Below, in pieces: positions 17,205 through 26,145 of a stretch of DNA of 32,673 nt (positions are counted from its first letter, which is position 1; the number at the start of each line of letters is the position of its first letter). Location of the stretch: positions 1-32,673 of the IMG/VR virus record IMGVR_UViG_3300033146_000930. One strand, 5' to 3'. A model generated the notes under the pieces. It made no database searches and was not told the origin of the DNA. It saw only the letters and a program-made list of their open reading frames with translations. The stretch comes from a virus. Both the position numbers and the translations under genes were made by a program.

Positions 17205-18416
17205 TTATTCATCATCCCACAGAGAGTCTATATCTTTAGGTCTTAGTTTAGTTCCACCTTGACCGTTGTTACCGTCTTGGTGCATGTTTCTAGTATTCGG
17301 TAATCCAGAATTACCTGCCATACCGTCAGGTGTTCCCGGAGCACCATTCAACACGTCCTGTCTTCCTCTCTTATAGGCTTCAGATTCTTTTCTTCGCCAG
17401 TACTTATCTACATTATCGAGATAAGACTCGCCATATTTGGTAAACCACGCTGCCTTAAACAGTTGTTGCGGATCTCCAAAAATTTCTTCCATTATTAAAG
17501 GGTCGCCTTCATCATTGACTTCAAGTATACTTTCCAAAACTGTATTTTTCATACCATCTGTTACTTGTACTCCTCCAATATTATCTAAGTTTTCTACAGC
17601 TCTTACAATCTCATAACGATCCGCCTCAATTTGCTCGTCGCGTTTAGCTTGTTGTTCAGCATTTAACTTATTCTTCAGTGCTTCTTGATGCGAGATATAT
17701 TGTGATCTCAACACCTTCACTTGGTTTTCATAAACCTTAGGATTCTCTTTTTGCTTGTCGAGTGCCTCTAAAGCCTCCTCTTGTGTAGCATTCTCTGTAG
17801 AATCCATATACCATTTAATAAAAATACTATCATCTGGTACATTTTCGAAATCTACGGTTGCAGAATCTCTAACAGCTAGTATCTTTTGAACTTGTTCGTT
17901 AATAACCTCGTTCAAAAATTCATTAACTGGTTTCCCAGAATTTCTAACTGCATTCAAAAGTTCGATTTCAGTCTCTTCAAGATCATACTCTTCCTCAACT
18001 GAAGGTCTAGCTTCTGAAGCTAAAGATGACAATACATTGTACTGCTCTTCAGGTTCTAATTCTGAAAATGGTACCTTCTGCCCATCTTCAAATGTTATTT
18101 GACCGCCAACAATTCCATACTCTGAGAGATATCTTTCAATACCTGTAAGTTCTGGTCCGTCACCTTCTCCAGCTCCGTCACCATCACCTTCTCCTGATCC
18201 ATCGCCGTCTCCATCACCAGTTCCATCTCCATCACCAGTTCCATCTCCGTCACCAGCACCAGCTCCATCTCCAGCGTCTCCATCGTCGTCATCATCGTCG
18301 TTTCCGTCACCGTCTCCAGCGCCTTCTCCATCACTTCCAGCACCGTCTGCAGCACCTCTAGTAATTACGTCATTGTCGTCATCATCAAATAACGAGTCAA
18401 TATTTTCTACTTTCAT
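17205..18416 (-). CDS. Scaffolding-like protein with acidic Gly-Asp repeat region
   Basis: 403 residues immediately upstream of the capsid gene, where scaffolds usually lie. Residues about 20-95 are almost only Asp, Gly, Glu and Ala, with GDGDGT hexapeptides. The rest is charged and helical (YDLEETEIELLNAVRNSG, ALKNKLNAEQQAKRDEQIEA), typical of scaffolding proteins. The two ends carry the same short motif: ENIDSLFDDD at residues 3-12 and KDIDSLWDDE at the extreme C-terminus. No protease motif is visible. It could assemble the procapsid and leave before DNA packaging, or remain as an internal protein. A promoter-like motif lies 39 nt before the ATG, giving this gene and the capsid gene their own unit. 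Confidence 0.65.
   Translation of the reverse strand: MKVENIDSLFDDDDNDVITRGAADGAGSDGEGAGDGDGNDDDDDDGDAGDGAGAGDGDGTGDGDGTGDGDGDGSGEGDGDGAGEGDGPELTGIERYLSEYGIVGGQITFEDGQKVPFSELEPEEQYNVLSSLASEARPSVEEEYDLEETEIELLNAVRNSGKPVNEFLNEVINEQVQKILAVRDSATVDFENVPDDSIFIKWYMDSTENATQEEALEALDKQKENPKVYENQVKVLRSQYISHQEALKNKLNAEQQAKRDEQIEADRYEIVRAVENLDNIGGVQVTDGMKNTVLESILEVNDEGDPLIMEEIFGDPQQLFKAAWFTKYGESYLDNVDKYWRRKESEAYKRGRQDVLNGAPGTPDGMAGNSGLPNTRNMHQDGNNGQGGTKLRPKDIDSLWDDE
18154..18345 (-). repeat. Degenerate 18-bp coding repeats (GDGDGT)
   Basis: The scaffold-like gene contains direct repeats of a unit encoding GDGDGT, with the clearest 18-bp copies around 18205-18255, grading into degenerate GDG/GEG codons. 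Silent differences between copies suggest an old expansion under selection for the acidic protein sequence rather than recent slippage. Confidence 0.7.
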
Positions 18417-18454
18417 TTTAAAACATTTTACTTATTAATCATATAATCATTACT

Positions 18455-18475
18455 TCTCTAAATCTATTATAAGAA
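18455..18475 (-). promoter_or_regulatory. Candidate phage promoter motif (copy 4)
   Basis: The minus-strand sense starts TTCTTATAATAGATTTAGAG and ends 39 nt before the ATG of the scaffold-like gene. It is one of the two best matches to the shared pattern, with TAGAGA at its end. It would drive the scaffold and capsid genes. Confidence 0.6.
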
Positions 18476-18496
18476 AATTTTTCTATATAACAAACC

Positions 18497-18892
18497 TTAT
18501 CCCCTAGTATCCTGAGTTCCTCTACGCATAATTAACTTCAATATGCCGTCTTTTGGTACTGCAGCACAATAAAAATGTGCAGTTTTATTATAAGGTATTG
18601 TAACTACATTCAGCTCGTCATCTTCATCAAGCAATTCGTAAGTATTACTAAATTGTATAACTGCATCTGCTGTCTGAGTGTTATTCGTTATATAAATTTC
18701 ATGTGCAGAATTCTGAGCCAGTGACTCTCCTTTCCAAGTATGCACAGTCACCGATGCATTCGCCACAGTCCAAACTTGTAAAGTACTTCTAGATTTAAAG
18801 TCAGGAGTAAAATCTCCACCTATTATTTCTTTTACTTCTTCTCCAGTATCTTCTTTATCAGACAGATTGTCCATATATATTCCTAAAGCCAT
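18497..18892 (-). CDS. Small structural-module protein, beta-rich, unknown family
   Basis: 131 residues, overlapping the end of the 89-aa gene by 10 nt. After an acidic N-terminus (DNLSDKEDTGEEVKEIIGGD) it is a compact beta-rich domain (STLQVWTVANASVTVHTW, then AHEIYITNNTQ and NVVTIPYNKTAHFYCA). It ends in a basic IMRRGTQDTRG tail. The pattern would suit a small capsid decoration or cement protein, consistent with a place before scaffold and capsid genes, but I do not recognise the family. There is no signal peptide and only one cysteine. Confidence 0.6.
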   Translation of the reverse strand: MALGIYMDNLSDKEDTGEEVKEIIGGDFTPDFKSRSTLQVWTVANASVTVHTWKGESLAQNSAHEIYITNNTQTADAVIQFSNTYELLDEDDELNVVTIPYNKTAHFYCAAVPKDGILKLIMRRGTQDTRG

Positions 18893-19152
18893 AGTATTTT
18901 TGTTTTTGATATTATTTCTTTCAGTGAAAACACAGCATCTTCTATTCTACTGTTTTCCACAAATGATACATTAAGATTAAGAGAATTCAAATACTCCAAA
19001 TAAGCTATAATCTTTGTGCTTAATGTGTATGCTTTGTTAAACGTTTTTATATCACCACTAACGGGCTCGCGTATAGATACACTATACTGCAGTCCGGCCA
19101 AAGCCACATAAGCTTCATTAACTGTGTTCTGTATGTCATCTAAAAATATCAT
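18883..19152 (-). CDS. Small helical protein of unknown function
   Basis: 89 residues, starting 3 nt after the 343-aa gene stops and overlapping the next gene by 10 nt, so it is co-translated in the portal-to-scaffold operon. Predicted mainly helical (IQNTVNEAYVALAGLQY, TLSTKIIAYLEYLNSLN), with no cysteines, membrane segment or known motif. Tight coupling to genes on both sides supports it being real despite its size. Function unknown. Confidence 0.6.
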   Translation of the reverse strand: MIFLDDIQNTVNEAYVALAGLQYSVSIREPVSGDIKTFNKAYTLSTKIIAYLEYLNSLNLNVSFVENSRIEDAVFSLKEIISKTKILWL

Positions 19153-19155
19153 TGT

Positions 19156-20187
19156 TTAACATTTTTTATTTGTTGTTGCACAAAAGCGTCTAGCTGACTC
19201 CATGATTATTTGTGCTTTCCTAAAATCTCCTTCTCTGAAGTATATATGTGATCCCAACCTCTTTTGTTGAAGCTTCTGCCAATCACCTATGGTACATACA
19301 TCATCACAAGCTGGATCCAAAGAAATACTCTTAAGTTCTGCTATGATGGCATTATTTAACTCATCTGAAACCATTACTTGAGTATTTGCAAGTAAACCTC
19401 CTCCAGAGGAATTTATATCTGTGAAGTTGTTACTAGCTAAAATGAATTCTTCATATGTAATAGTTGCAAGTGGTTCTTCTATAATGTTTTGATCAGTATC
19501 TACTAGAACCAAATCTCCTCCAGAAGTGATTTCAAATCTTCCAGTAGCAACTGCTTTTCCAACAAATCCTTCATATGAGTATATCTCATTCTCAATAGCT
19601 TGACTACCATTACCAACATCCCTAAATACCACAAATGTTGAAGTATACCACCCATCAAAATAAGTTTTCTTATTTACTGATGCAGGTGTCAAGGTCATGT
19701 CAAAAGGATAGGAGTATTTATACACAGATTCCCACGGGCCATTATTTCCGCCAACTGGAACTCCCTTAAACTGAAGTATATTAGCTTCAGCAGTATAAAA
19801 ATTAATATCTAATATAACATCAGACGGTTTAGTGTTAACACTATACTGCAAATTATTAGGTTCATAAGTAAAGACTGGAGGGGATGTTACATCAAGCACT
19901 CCTTCTTCAGTTAGCACTACTTGTGAATAAAGTCCTGAGGATCTACCAAGTGTTCCATTGTATGCTAACACATACATATAGGTAGAATTATCTGGAATTA
20001 GTCCAGGCAAACTTACATAGTCAATATTACTATAACTAAGTACAAGTTTTGGTATATATGTTACAATGTCAAACCCTTCGATGTATTCAACCCTAGTATC
20101 TACAACAGATTCTTCAGGGTCTAGTTTAAAGATGTCTTTTATAAGAACACCGTGACTATCTACAGGATAAGCTAAAGGTATGTTCAT
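19156..20187 (-). CDS. Structural-module protein of unknown family, beta-rich with Cys-containing helical C-terminus
   Basis: 343 residues, starting 3 nt after the portal gene. The N-terminal three quarters are beta-rich with many Tyr, Ser and Asn. The final 55 residues switch to a helical segment with CDDVCTIGDWQKLQQKRLG and a terminal C-x-x-x-x-x-x-C, so four cysteines cluster at the C-terminus. These could bind metal or form disulphides in the mature virion. Genes between portal and scaffold in crAss-like phages are usually structural, and a head fibre or decoration role is possible. I do not recognise a named domain. Confidence 0.6.
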   Translation of the reverse strand: MNIPLAYPVDSHGVLIKDIFKLDPEESVVDTRVEYIEGFDIVTYIPKLVLSYSNIDYVSLPGLIPDNSTYMYVLAYNGTLGRSSGLYSQVVLTEEGVLDVTSPPVFTYEPNNLQYSVNTKPSDVILDINFYTAEANILQFKGVPVGGNNGPWESVYKYSYPFDMTLTPASVNKKTYFDGWYTSTFVVFRDVGNGSQAIENEIYSYEGFVGKAVATGRFEITSGGDLVLVDTDQNIIEEPLATITYEEFILASNNFTDINSSGGGLLANTQVMVSDELNNAIIAELKSISLDPACDDVCTIGDWQKLQQKRLGSHIYFREGDFRKAQIIMESARRFCATTNKKC

Positions 20188-20190
20188 TTC

Positions 20191-22497
20191 TTAAATTTTT
20201 GAGTTGTTAATTTCTTTATTATTTCCTCCAGAAGCAGGTGCTGTATATAGTTGTTCTCTCTCTAACTGTACAACATCTTTCTTAGTTTTAATCTCCTCAC
20301 GTTTATATTGAGCTTCATCATCAGCTTTCTTCTTATTTAAACCTAGTTCCTGCATCTTAACCTGCTTCTCGAATTCAAACTTCTCACGCTCAAACGCCAG
20401 ACTTTGTTCATCAGCTCCAGAAAGTTGTTTCTGTAGTTTTTCAGTTTCTGCAGCAGCAGCCTTAAGTTGCTCTTCATACTCTGCCATTTTCTGTTCAACT
20501 TGTTGCATTTGTTTTTGCTTCTCTTCGTCGCTCATCATGCCTTTACGTATAATCTGTTTAGCCTCAAATACGGTATTTGCAAATACAAGTTCTACAGCTG
20601 TTTCAGGTTTTATTACTCCAGCACCTATAAGTTCCATAACTATCTGCTCTAATTTCTTGAGCTTCATGGCATCTTTAGATGAATTTGTGACCTGTATGTT
20701 ATATTGTGTAAGTGAAAAGTGGTCTTGGTGTAATTTAAATATCACACTTGAAGGCCCTACTTTATAGGATCCCATTTTACCTTTTTTAAATGAGATTTTT
20801 GATAGATCTATCATTCTTGTCAAAGCTCTCTGTCGAGCTCCATCCATTAGATTGAATATATTAAGTGTTATCAAAGAAACCTGTCTTATACCAACCTTGA
20901 CATTTTCTACAGCCTCTCGCTGTTCTATTTGACCAAGCATTTGATCTGTAACCCCTGTCGTCAATACAACTTGACGTTCAAGTGTTCTAAGTATGGCGTC
21001 AATACCAGCAATGGCATTTCCATCTATACCACCTTGGAATTCCCCGTAGTGGTTAAAGAGTTGAGCGCCTTCTTCGGTAGGGTCTACTAGTTCTATACCC
21101 TGCTTTCTTAAAGCTACCCACTTCATTAGACGCTCCATAAATTTATTTCCAAGTATTTTTGGTATACCTGCTAGATTAACACGTGTACCACTTACTCCAG
21201 CCGTCGCCACTAAGTTATCTCTGTGGAATTGTGTTATATCATACATATCTTGAGTATCCTTCAAGTTCCAAACCATTGAGTAAGGTTCTCCTTGTCTCAA
21301 ATTGTACGACACACCATTATATGACAACGAAGCTTTATAAGGATTGTTTATATCCCTAACAACATTTTTAGAACGTCCAAGTCCTATGTAAATGTTACCC
21401 AAGATACGGATTCCTTCATATCTATGTTCTATCCACCCTGTCTTCTTCAAAGCCTCTTTTCTTTCTACAGGATTTCTATCTTGTGTAGACGCTTTATCAT
21501 ATCTACTAGAAGCTAACCACTCAACGTGCATTACTTCTACTACATCAATCAAATCTCCAGTGTACTGTCTAAAGTTAGAGAACTCCTCAACATACAAATC
21601 CTGATGATATAATTCTGGGTCTGTCATATTTCTATGATTACCATATCCTCCCCATCTACCGGAAAGTATCTTAACCTCTTGATCACTCATCATGTGACCA
21701 TACTTTTGAAGTATTTGGTGTCTGGTTAAAAATTCTCTATGTACTACAGCATCTGCAGAATCCAAATAAATATCATTTTTATTCTGACTAAAGAATAAAT
21801 TTTCAGGCTTTACAACCTCGAAAATAGGATCCTTTCCTTCTTCTTCTATATATTCTCTCCAGTATGACTCACCTGTTATTAATAAGTCATAGAGCATCTC
21901 AGCTGTCTTTCTTTGAAAGTCGAGTGTATTACTCTGCTCAAAGTAGTTTACAAGATGCTGTGCAGCTTTGGCATAAGTAGAAACAAAGTCAACGTCCAAA
22001 TACTCCTTTAAAGATTTTATGAATTCTTCCGTAAGTTTAGGAGATGGAGGTGCTGTTTCTACTCCTGCTGCTTTATTTTTTCTATACTTACTACCCTCAT
22101 CGACTGCCTTCTTTATATTACCAGCAATCTTTGTCATTAGGTAATTTTTCTTTTCTTCTTCCTCTAAATTAAGTGTGCGCTCATCTGATACAGATATTCT
22201 GTAGGAAAATGTTTCTTGCAAGAACATCCCAACTAGTGCATCTATACGTGGCTTTATTATAGGTGTAAATGTCAGGTCTATAGGATTTCCTATCCCATAA
22301 TTATTTGTCAAATACTCAAATTCAGCTTCTTCACGTTTTCCAGAGTAGTACTTACGGCACACAGGAATGTGTTTCTTGTCTATAACAAGTTTACCTATCC
22401 AGTAATCAATCATACCTTCAAGGTACTTTTTACTGTTCTTGGCACTCTCGGTTACAAATACCTCGTTTAATACTAAATCAGATCTTAAATTTGCCAT
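20191..22497 (-). CDS. Portal protein, crAss-like
   Basis: 768 residues. Position and sequence fit the crAss-like portal: an N-terminal region with RKYYSGKREEAEFEYLTNNY followed by the wing-like segment NPIDLTFTPIIKPRIDALVG. A middle part has long helices (RLMKWVALRKQGIELVDPTE; LRTLERQVVLTTGVTDQMLG). A helical crown and coiled-coil tail span about 650-750 and are rich in Glu, Lys and Gln (QKMAEYEEQLKAAAAETEKL). Twelve copies normally form the DNA entry ring that docks TerL. It starts 3 nt after the GroES-like gene and lies two genes after TerL. The length is in the usual range for this group. Confidence 0.8.
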   Translation of the reverse strand: MANLRSDLVLNEVFVTESAKNSKKYLEGMIDYWIGKLVIDKKHIPVCRKYYSGKREEAEFEYLTNNYGIGNPIDLTFTPIIKPRIDALVGMFLQETFSYRISVSDERTLNLEEEEKKNYLMTKIAGNIKKAVDEGSKYRKNKAAGVETAPPSPKLTEEFIKSLKEYLDVDFVSTYAKAAQHLVNYFEQSNTLDFQRKTAEMLYDLLITGESYWREYIEEEGKDPIFEVVKPENLFFSQNKNDIYLDSADAVVHREFLTRHQILQKYGHMMSDQEVKILSGRWGGYGNHRNMTDPELYHQDLYVEEFSNFRQYTGDLIDVVEVMHVEWLASSRYDKASTQDRNPVERKEALKKTGWIEHRYEGIRILGNIYIGLGRSKNVVRDINNPYKASLSYNGVSYNLRQGEPYSMVWNLKDTQDMYDITQFHRDNLVATAGVSGTRVNLAGIPKILGNKFMERLMKWVALRKQGIELVDPTEEGAQLFNHYGEFQGGIDGNAIAGIDAILRTLERQVVLTTGVTDQMLGQIEQREAVENVKVGIRQVSLITLNIFNLMDGARQRALTRMIDLSKISFKKGKMGSYKVGPSSVIFKLHQDHFSLTQYNIQVTNSSKDAMKLKKLEQIVMELIGAGVIKPETAVELVFANTVFEAKQIIRKGMMSDEEKQKQMQQVEQKMAEYEEQLKAAAAETEKLQKQLSGADEQSLAFEREKFEFEKQVKMQELGLNKKKADDEAQYKREEIKTKKDVVQLEREQLYTAPASGGNNKEINNSKI

Positions 22498-22500
22498 CTA

Positions 22501-23103
22501 TTATTTATCTATTTTTGCTATAATGTCCTGCCCGTAGCATACAACATATAGGTTTTTGTCGTTATCTAAGTAAAAGTCAGTCCCCATAAAGGCTTCTATA
22601 ATAACTCTGTCACCTACATTAGCAATTTTATTTTTGCTAGCTATTACCTCTCCATATCTTACATCTTGAGCCGTAGGGTCTTGTTTTAATAGTTCATCAG
22701 GAATGTAAATTCCACCTTTTGTTTTTACTTCTTTTTTATCAAGTTTTATAATAATACGGTCCATTCCAGGATCCATCTTTAACACATCACTCATAACTTT
22801 TAACTCTTTATCACTTTTCAATATAACTCCTGAAGCTGGTATTATTTTTATTTTTTCAGTTTTGTCTTTTGAAGGGACGTGCATTCCAAAATAAATTGAA
22901 ACTACTATTTTGTCTCCAACACTAAATTTAGCATTAGCAGAACTTCTTACTTCTGCATAATACAACTCTCTACCATTATCATACCTATTAGTTGCAGTGT
23001 CAGGCACTACAAGCTTTGAATCGGCGTATACGTTTGGCCAGTGTTTCATAACAATAACTAGGTGGTCATTCTCCGCCTTTAAATCATTTGCATTTATATA
23101 CAT
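22501..23103 (-). CDS. Tandem GroES-like (co-chaperonin fold) protein
   Basis: 200 residues made of two related halves. Residues about 113-200 align well with GroES by eye: MDRIIIKLDKKEVKTKGGIY with the mobile-loop GGI-(Y/V)-(I/L)-P, then YGEVIASKN, VGDRVIIEAFMGTDF and a final VVCYGQDIIAKID. Residues about 12-97 repeat the order more weakly (NDHLVIVMKHW, then LVVPD, AEVRSS, VGDKIVVSIYFG, GVILK). Phage co-chaperonins such as T4 gp31 help the host GroEL fold capsid protein, so this may do the same. A purely structural use of the fold is the alternative, given its place between terminase and portal. A promoter-like motif lies 21 nt upstream. Homology is judged by eye. Confidence 0.65.
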   Translation of the reverse strand: MYINANDLKAENDHLVIVMKHWPNVYADSKLVVPDTATNRYDNGRELYYAEVRSSANAKFSVGDKIVVSIYFGMHVPSKDKTEKIKIIPASGVILKSDKELKVMSDVLKMDPGMDRIIIKLDKKEVKTKGGIYIPDELLKQDPTAQDVRYGEVIASKNKIANVGDRVIIEAFMGTDFYLDNDKNLYVVCYGQDIIAKIDK

Positions 23104-23123
23104 ATCACATTAACATTTAAATT

Positions 23124-23144
23124 TCTACAATTTAATAATAAGAA
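23124..23144 (-). promoter_or_regulatory. Candidate phage promoter motif (copy 3)
   Basis: The minus-strand sense starts TTCTTATTATTAAATTGTAG and ends 21 nt before the ATG of the GroES-like gene, in a 50-nt gap after TerL. It matches the other intergenic copies in its first 7 bases, AT-rich centre and TAG. Confidence 0.5.
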
Positions 23145-23153
23145 CTAGAATTG

Positions 23154-25400
23154 TTATTTCCAACCTCTTCCACTTGAAGATTCAATCTTTAAGTCAAAGG
23201 TGTACTCTGAATTCATAGTCTGCTCTTCTCTACTTTGATTTGGCAATTCTCCATATACTTTTTTTCCAGTGACTGGATCTTTATAATAACCAAATAATTT
23301 GAAATCATCATAGGCTTCTTTAGGCTTAGCTAATTTACCCATTAAATCGTCATCCATAAGTTCACATAGTCCCATCGCAATTACAAGGTCAAATTTCGTA
23401 CGGTCATTTCTATCGTACTCAATGAGCTGTTCAAGAGCAGCCTGGAACCATAAATTCTGTGTGTTATCATCTAAATACTCTTTCAACTTACCATCTTGGT
23501 AATCAATATAGTGCGTAGATGCAGGAGTACCTATTAAGTTTGTTGTATTAGTTGTAGGTTTTCCATCCATATTAGAAGCAGTAGCAATACTAGGTCTTTT
23601 TATGAATCTATGATATTGGCCTCTATTTCTAAAATGCCCAACAATACCAATCTTTGTGTACTCCAGATTTATTTTAGCGTTAAAGAACATTGACAGCTTC
23701 AACACATTCTCATAGTCTTCACGAACATCATCAGATCTGTTATTGTAGAAAGCCACATACAGGTTCGTAGTGGTGCTAAATAATCCTCCGTCTGGTATTC
23801 TTTTCTTTACAGCTACTGCCAATTTAGATCCGTCTGTGCCTAGAGCAGAATCAGCATTACCTTGATCAATACTATCGACTCCCATTATATATAAATCGTT
23901 AAATACATTACCATGACTGTCTCTGTAAGGCATAAGTTCACTTTCTAGCATAAATATTTTACCCTCTAAGTGCTCTATAAATCTTGCTCCTATATGCTTT
24001 CCATCATCGTCATCAACATACTCAAGTGTACCTCTTAACCATTTTGGAGCATCATCCTCCTTCATGTCAATCTTAGTAAGCTGAGCAGCTAAAAGTTCTT
24101 TATTGAAGATGTTATTACCGTCTTTCTTAAATACTTCGTCTAATGTTATTGGGAATTCTTGTTTTTCTTTTAGATAAGCTTCAGGGTCATTTTCTATTGC
24201 TTTCCTTTCCTCAAGCATAGCCAATCTAGCTGTCTTTATATCAGGAGTTCCAGTCTTTTCCCACGTCGTCGCATACTTAAGATGAGATGGTATAAAGAGT
24301 CCAGTCTCACCTCCCCATTCGTTTATTGGGTATAGATTAAATGCCCTTGGATTTGTGAACATGTGCTTAGCGTGGTCATTATTTACTGACCCTCCAGTCC
24401 CTGTGTAAACAACAAATGCTTTTTTAATCTTACGCATAATAAGCCACGATCCCTTAGACTGACCTATAACTTCTTTTAAGGCCCCTGGCCCAGTTGACGG
24501 GAAAGCCGCAAATTCCTCTATATGCTGGAAGTTTGGACGTCGTCCTTTTGTTGCACCTGCACGGAAACCATATACGATCCTTTTTATATCATTCTGTGAT
24601 CCTCTCTTCTCTTTCTTTCCGGTTACAATATCAGTCACCTCTTTGAAAGCTGTTATATTGGTCTTGGAGTTAGTATCTCTTTCTTGCCAGAATCCAGGGT
24701 ATGCGTTCTCTATCTCATCTAGCGTCTCTATAACTTTGTCCCAAGCTTCAATTGCGTGGTCTTCTGAAGTTGCCGAAGATATAAGATCCTGTTTGTTACG
24801 GAATATATAAAACCAGAGCATGATTGCTGTTGTAAAATATGATTTACCAATACCACGCCCAGACATTAAAGCCACATACTCACGTCTCTTAAATGCAGCC
24901 CACATAATATCAAAGATATATCTGTCAATCGTTGAGTACATAGGATGTCCTATATCTGTGTCATCTTCTAAATAACCTCCCTCACCGTCTTCAACTGGTA
25001 TAGGAAATACATACACAACCATCCAAAATACAAAGAATGGATTATAATATTCACCTTCAACCATCACCCCGTTCTTACAAGCTTTGTCTATCTTTTGATA
25101 ATACTCAAGCATCTCTAAAGAGTCTTCATGCACTTCTGGTGGATTACGCATATTTATAAACCACTTAGGGAGAGGTCTGTATACGAGATAGTCCTTCATG
25201 CGAATTTCCTCATCTCCAGTTATTATACCTTTCAGTCTATAATTCACATCAGTTACTTCCCACTCATCATTGAAGACTTTTCCAGGATAACTTCTATCTA
25301 AATAAGGAGTTTTAGCCTCATCTAAAGGATCATAGTAATTTCTACTACCTATAATGTAAGGTTTAATCGATCCTGTCTTTTTTCCTTTGGTTGTAGCCAT
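23154..25400 (-). CDS. terL: Terminase large subunit (TerL), ATPase plus nuclease
   Basis: 748 residues. The ATPase half shows a Walker A, SGRGIGKS (180-187), a Walker B-type stretch FQHIEEF (291-297) with the catalytic Glu, and a coupling motif VVYTGTGG (330-337). The nuclease half begins with YIMGVDSIDQG (Asp509 first metal ligand). Later acidic positions lie in INLEYTKIG (Glu580 region) and IAMGLCELMDDD (670s-680s), consistent with the RNase H-like fold. The enzyme cuts concatemeric DNA and pumps it through the portal into the prohead. The long N-terminal 150 residues before Walker A are typical of crAss-like TerL. It follows a candidate small subunit by 4 nt. Confidence 0.9.
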   Translation of the reverse strand: MATTKGKKTGSIKPYIIGSRNYYDPLDEAKTPYLDRSYPGKVFNDEWEVTDVNYRLKGIITGDEEIRMKDYLVYRPLPKWFINMRNPPEVHEDSLEMLEYYQKIDKACKNGVMVEGEYYNPFFVFWMVVYVFPIPVEDGEGGYLEDDTDIGHPMYSTIDRYIFDIMWAAFKRREYVALMSGRGIGKSYFTTAIMLWFYIFRNKQDLISSATSEDHAIEAWDKVIETLDEIENAYPGFWQERDTNSKTNITAFKEVTDIVTGKKEKRGSQNDIKRIVYGFRAGATKGRRPNFQHIEEFAAFPSTGPGALKEVIGQSKGSWLIMRKIKKAFVVYTGTGGSVNNDHAKHMFTNPRAFNLYPINEWGGETGLFIPSHLKYATTWEKTGTPDIKTARLAMLEERKAIENDPEAYLKEKQEFPITLDEVFKKDGNNIFNKELLAAQLTKIDMKEDDAPKWLRGTLEYVDDDDGKHIGARFIEHLEGKIFMLESELMPYRDSHGNVFNDLYIMGVDSIDQGNADSALGTDGSKLAVAVKKRIPDGGLFSTTTNLYVAFYNNRSDDVREDYENVLKLSMFFNAKINLEYTKIGIVGHFRNRGQYHRFIKRPSIATASNMDGKPTTNTTNLIGTPASTHYIDYQDGKLKEYLDDNTQNLWFQAALEQLIEYDRNDRTKFDLVIAMGLCELMDDDLMGKLAKPKEAYDDFKLFGYYKDPVTGKKVYGELPNQSREEQTMNSEYTFDLKIESSSGRGWK

Positions 25401-25404
25401 AATC

Positions 25405-26004
25405 TTAATCTAAAAGTCCTCTTTCACGGAAGCTAGTTCTAGTTCTACCTCCTTTATTTCTAAGACTCATGCTCTGTCTTTTCATAGATGCTATAAGCTT
25501 TTCCTTCACTTCAAGCAATGTAGGCAGTTCTTTAATGGCCTTGTTTATTATATCTACATTAGATACAAATGAAGTTATGCCTGTATTTGGATTAGTCTGC
25601 TCCATTATCTTAGGTTTGGTATTTTTTATAGTATACCTTATCTGCTCCATCTTTCTATCTATCTCTTCTATAGTCCTTTCTTCCTCAGTTGTAGAAAAGA
25701 ATATATAAGCCTCGGCTGCATCTTCTATCAGCTTCATCTCTTCTTTGGTAACAGGGGGCTCCTCGAGCTTTTTCTTCCACACTCTGTAGATAACCTGCTC
25801 TTTTTTTACTCGGCTGTCTGTGTCTCTGAACACATTCTTCTCGTCTAAACTATACATAAAGAAGATATACAAAAACGCCTTGTCTAAAGCCACCTTCTGT
25901 TTACTCTTATTATAGTATTTCTTCACTTTCATAAACTCATCAATCATTATAAAATTGACATCTATGATCAATTTATCATCTTTAAAATCTAATCTTATTG
26001 GCAT
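25405..26004 (-). CDS. Candidate terminase small subunit / TerL-associated protein
   Basis: 199 residues, 4 nt upstream of TerL and overlapping the membrane-peptide gene by 10 nt. Mostly helical: VKKYYNKSKQKVALDKAFLY, an acidic helix EEMKLIEDAAEAYIFF, a coiled-coil stretch (EEIDRKMEQIRYTIKNT) and a basic, Arg/Lys-rich tail. Small terminase subunits are short helical DNA-recognition proteins encoded just before TerL, which fits length, fold pattern and place. I see no clear helix-turn-helix, so the call rests on context. Confidence 0.5.
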   Translation of the reverse strand: MPIRLDFKDDKLIIDVNFIMIDEFMKVKKYYNKSKQKVALDKAFLYIFFMYSLDEKNVFRDTDSRVKKEQVIYRVWKKKLEEPPVTKEEMKLIEDAAEAYIFFSTTEEERTIEEIDRKMEQIRYTIKNTKPKIMEQTNPNTGITSFVSNVDIINKAIKELPTLLEVKEKLIASMKRQSMSLRNKGGRTRTSFRERGLLD

Positions 26005-26144
26005 AATTCATCATCATTATCATTATTCATATTCCTATTCCTATTTAAAACTTCTGCTGTGTCACTAAATCGTATGTATACTCCTGCAAATAAAGAGCAT
26101 ATAAGTATACAAATGTATAATAGCACAGCAGTAAATTTTACCAT
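25995..26144 (-). CDS. 49-aa single-span membrane peptide
   Basis: A small gene filling the gap between the DUF2158-like gene and the candidate small terminase. ATG is at 26144 and TAA at 25997-25995, overlapping the next start by 10 nt (ATGCCAATAA read in two frames). The peptide starts MVKFTAVLLYICILICSLFA, an uninterrupted hydrophobic helix of about 20 residues with three nearby Cys or Ser. It then turns hydrophilic with an acidic, Asn/Asp-rich C-terminus ending DDELCQ. The topology would put a short charged tail on one side of the inner membrane. It could be a holin- or spanin-like helper or a superinfection factor; no lysis enzyme is seen beside it, so the role is open. Confidence 0.5.
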   Translation of the reverse strand: MVKFTAVLLYICILICSLFAGVYIRFSDTAEVLNRNRNMNNDNDDELCQ

Positions 26145-26145
26145 G

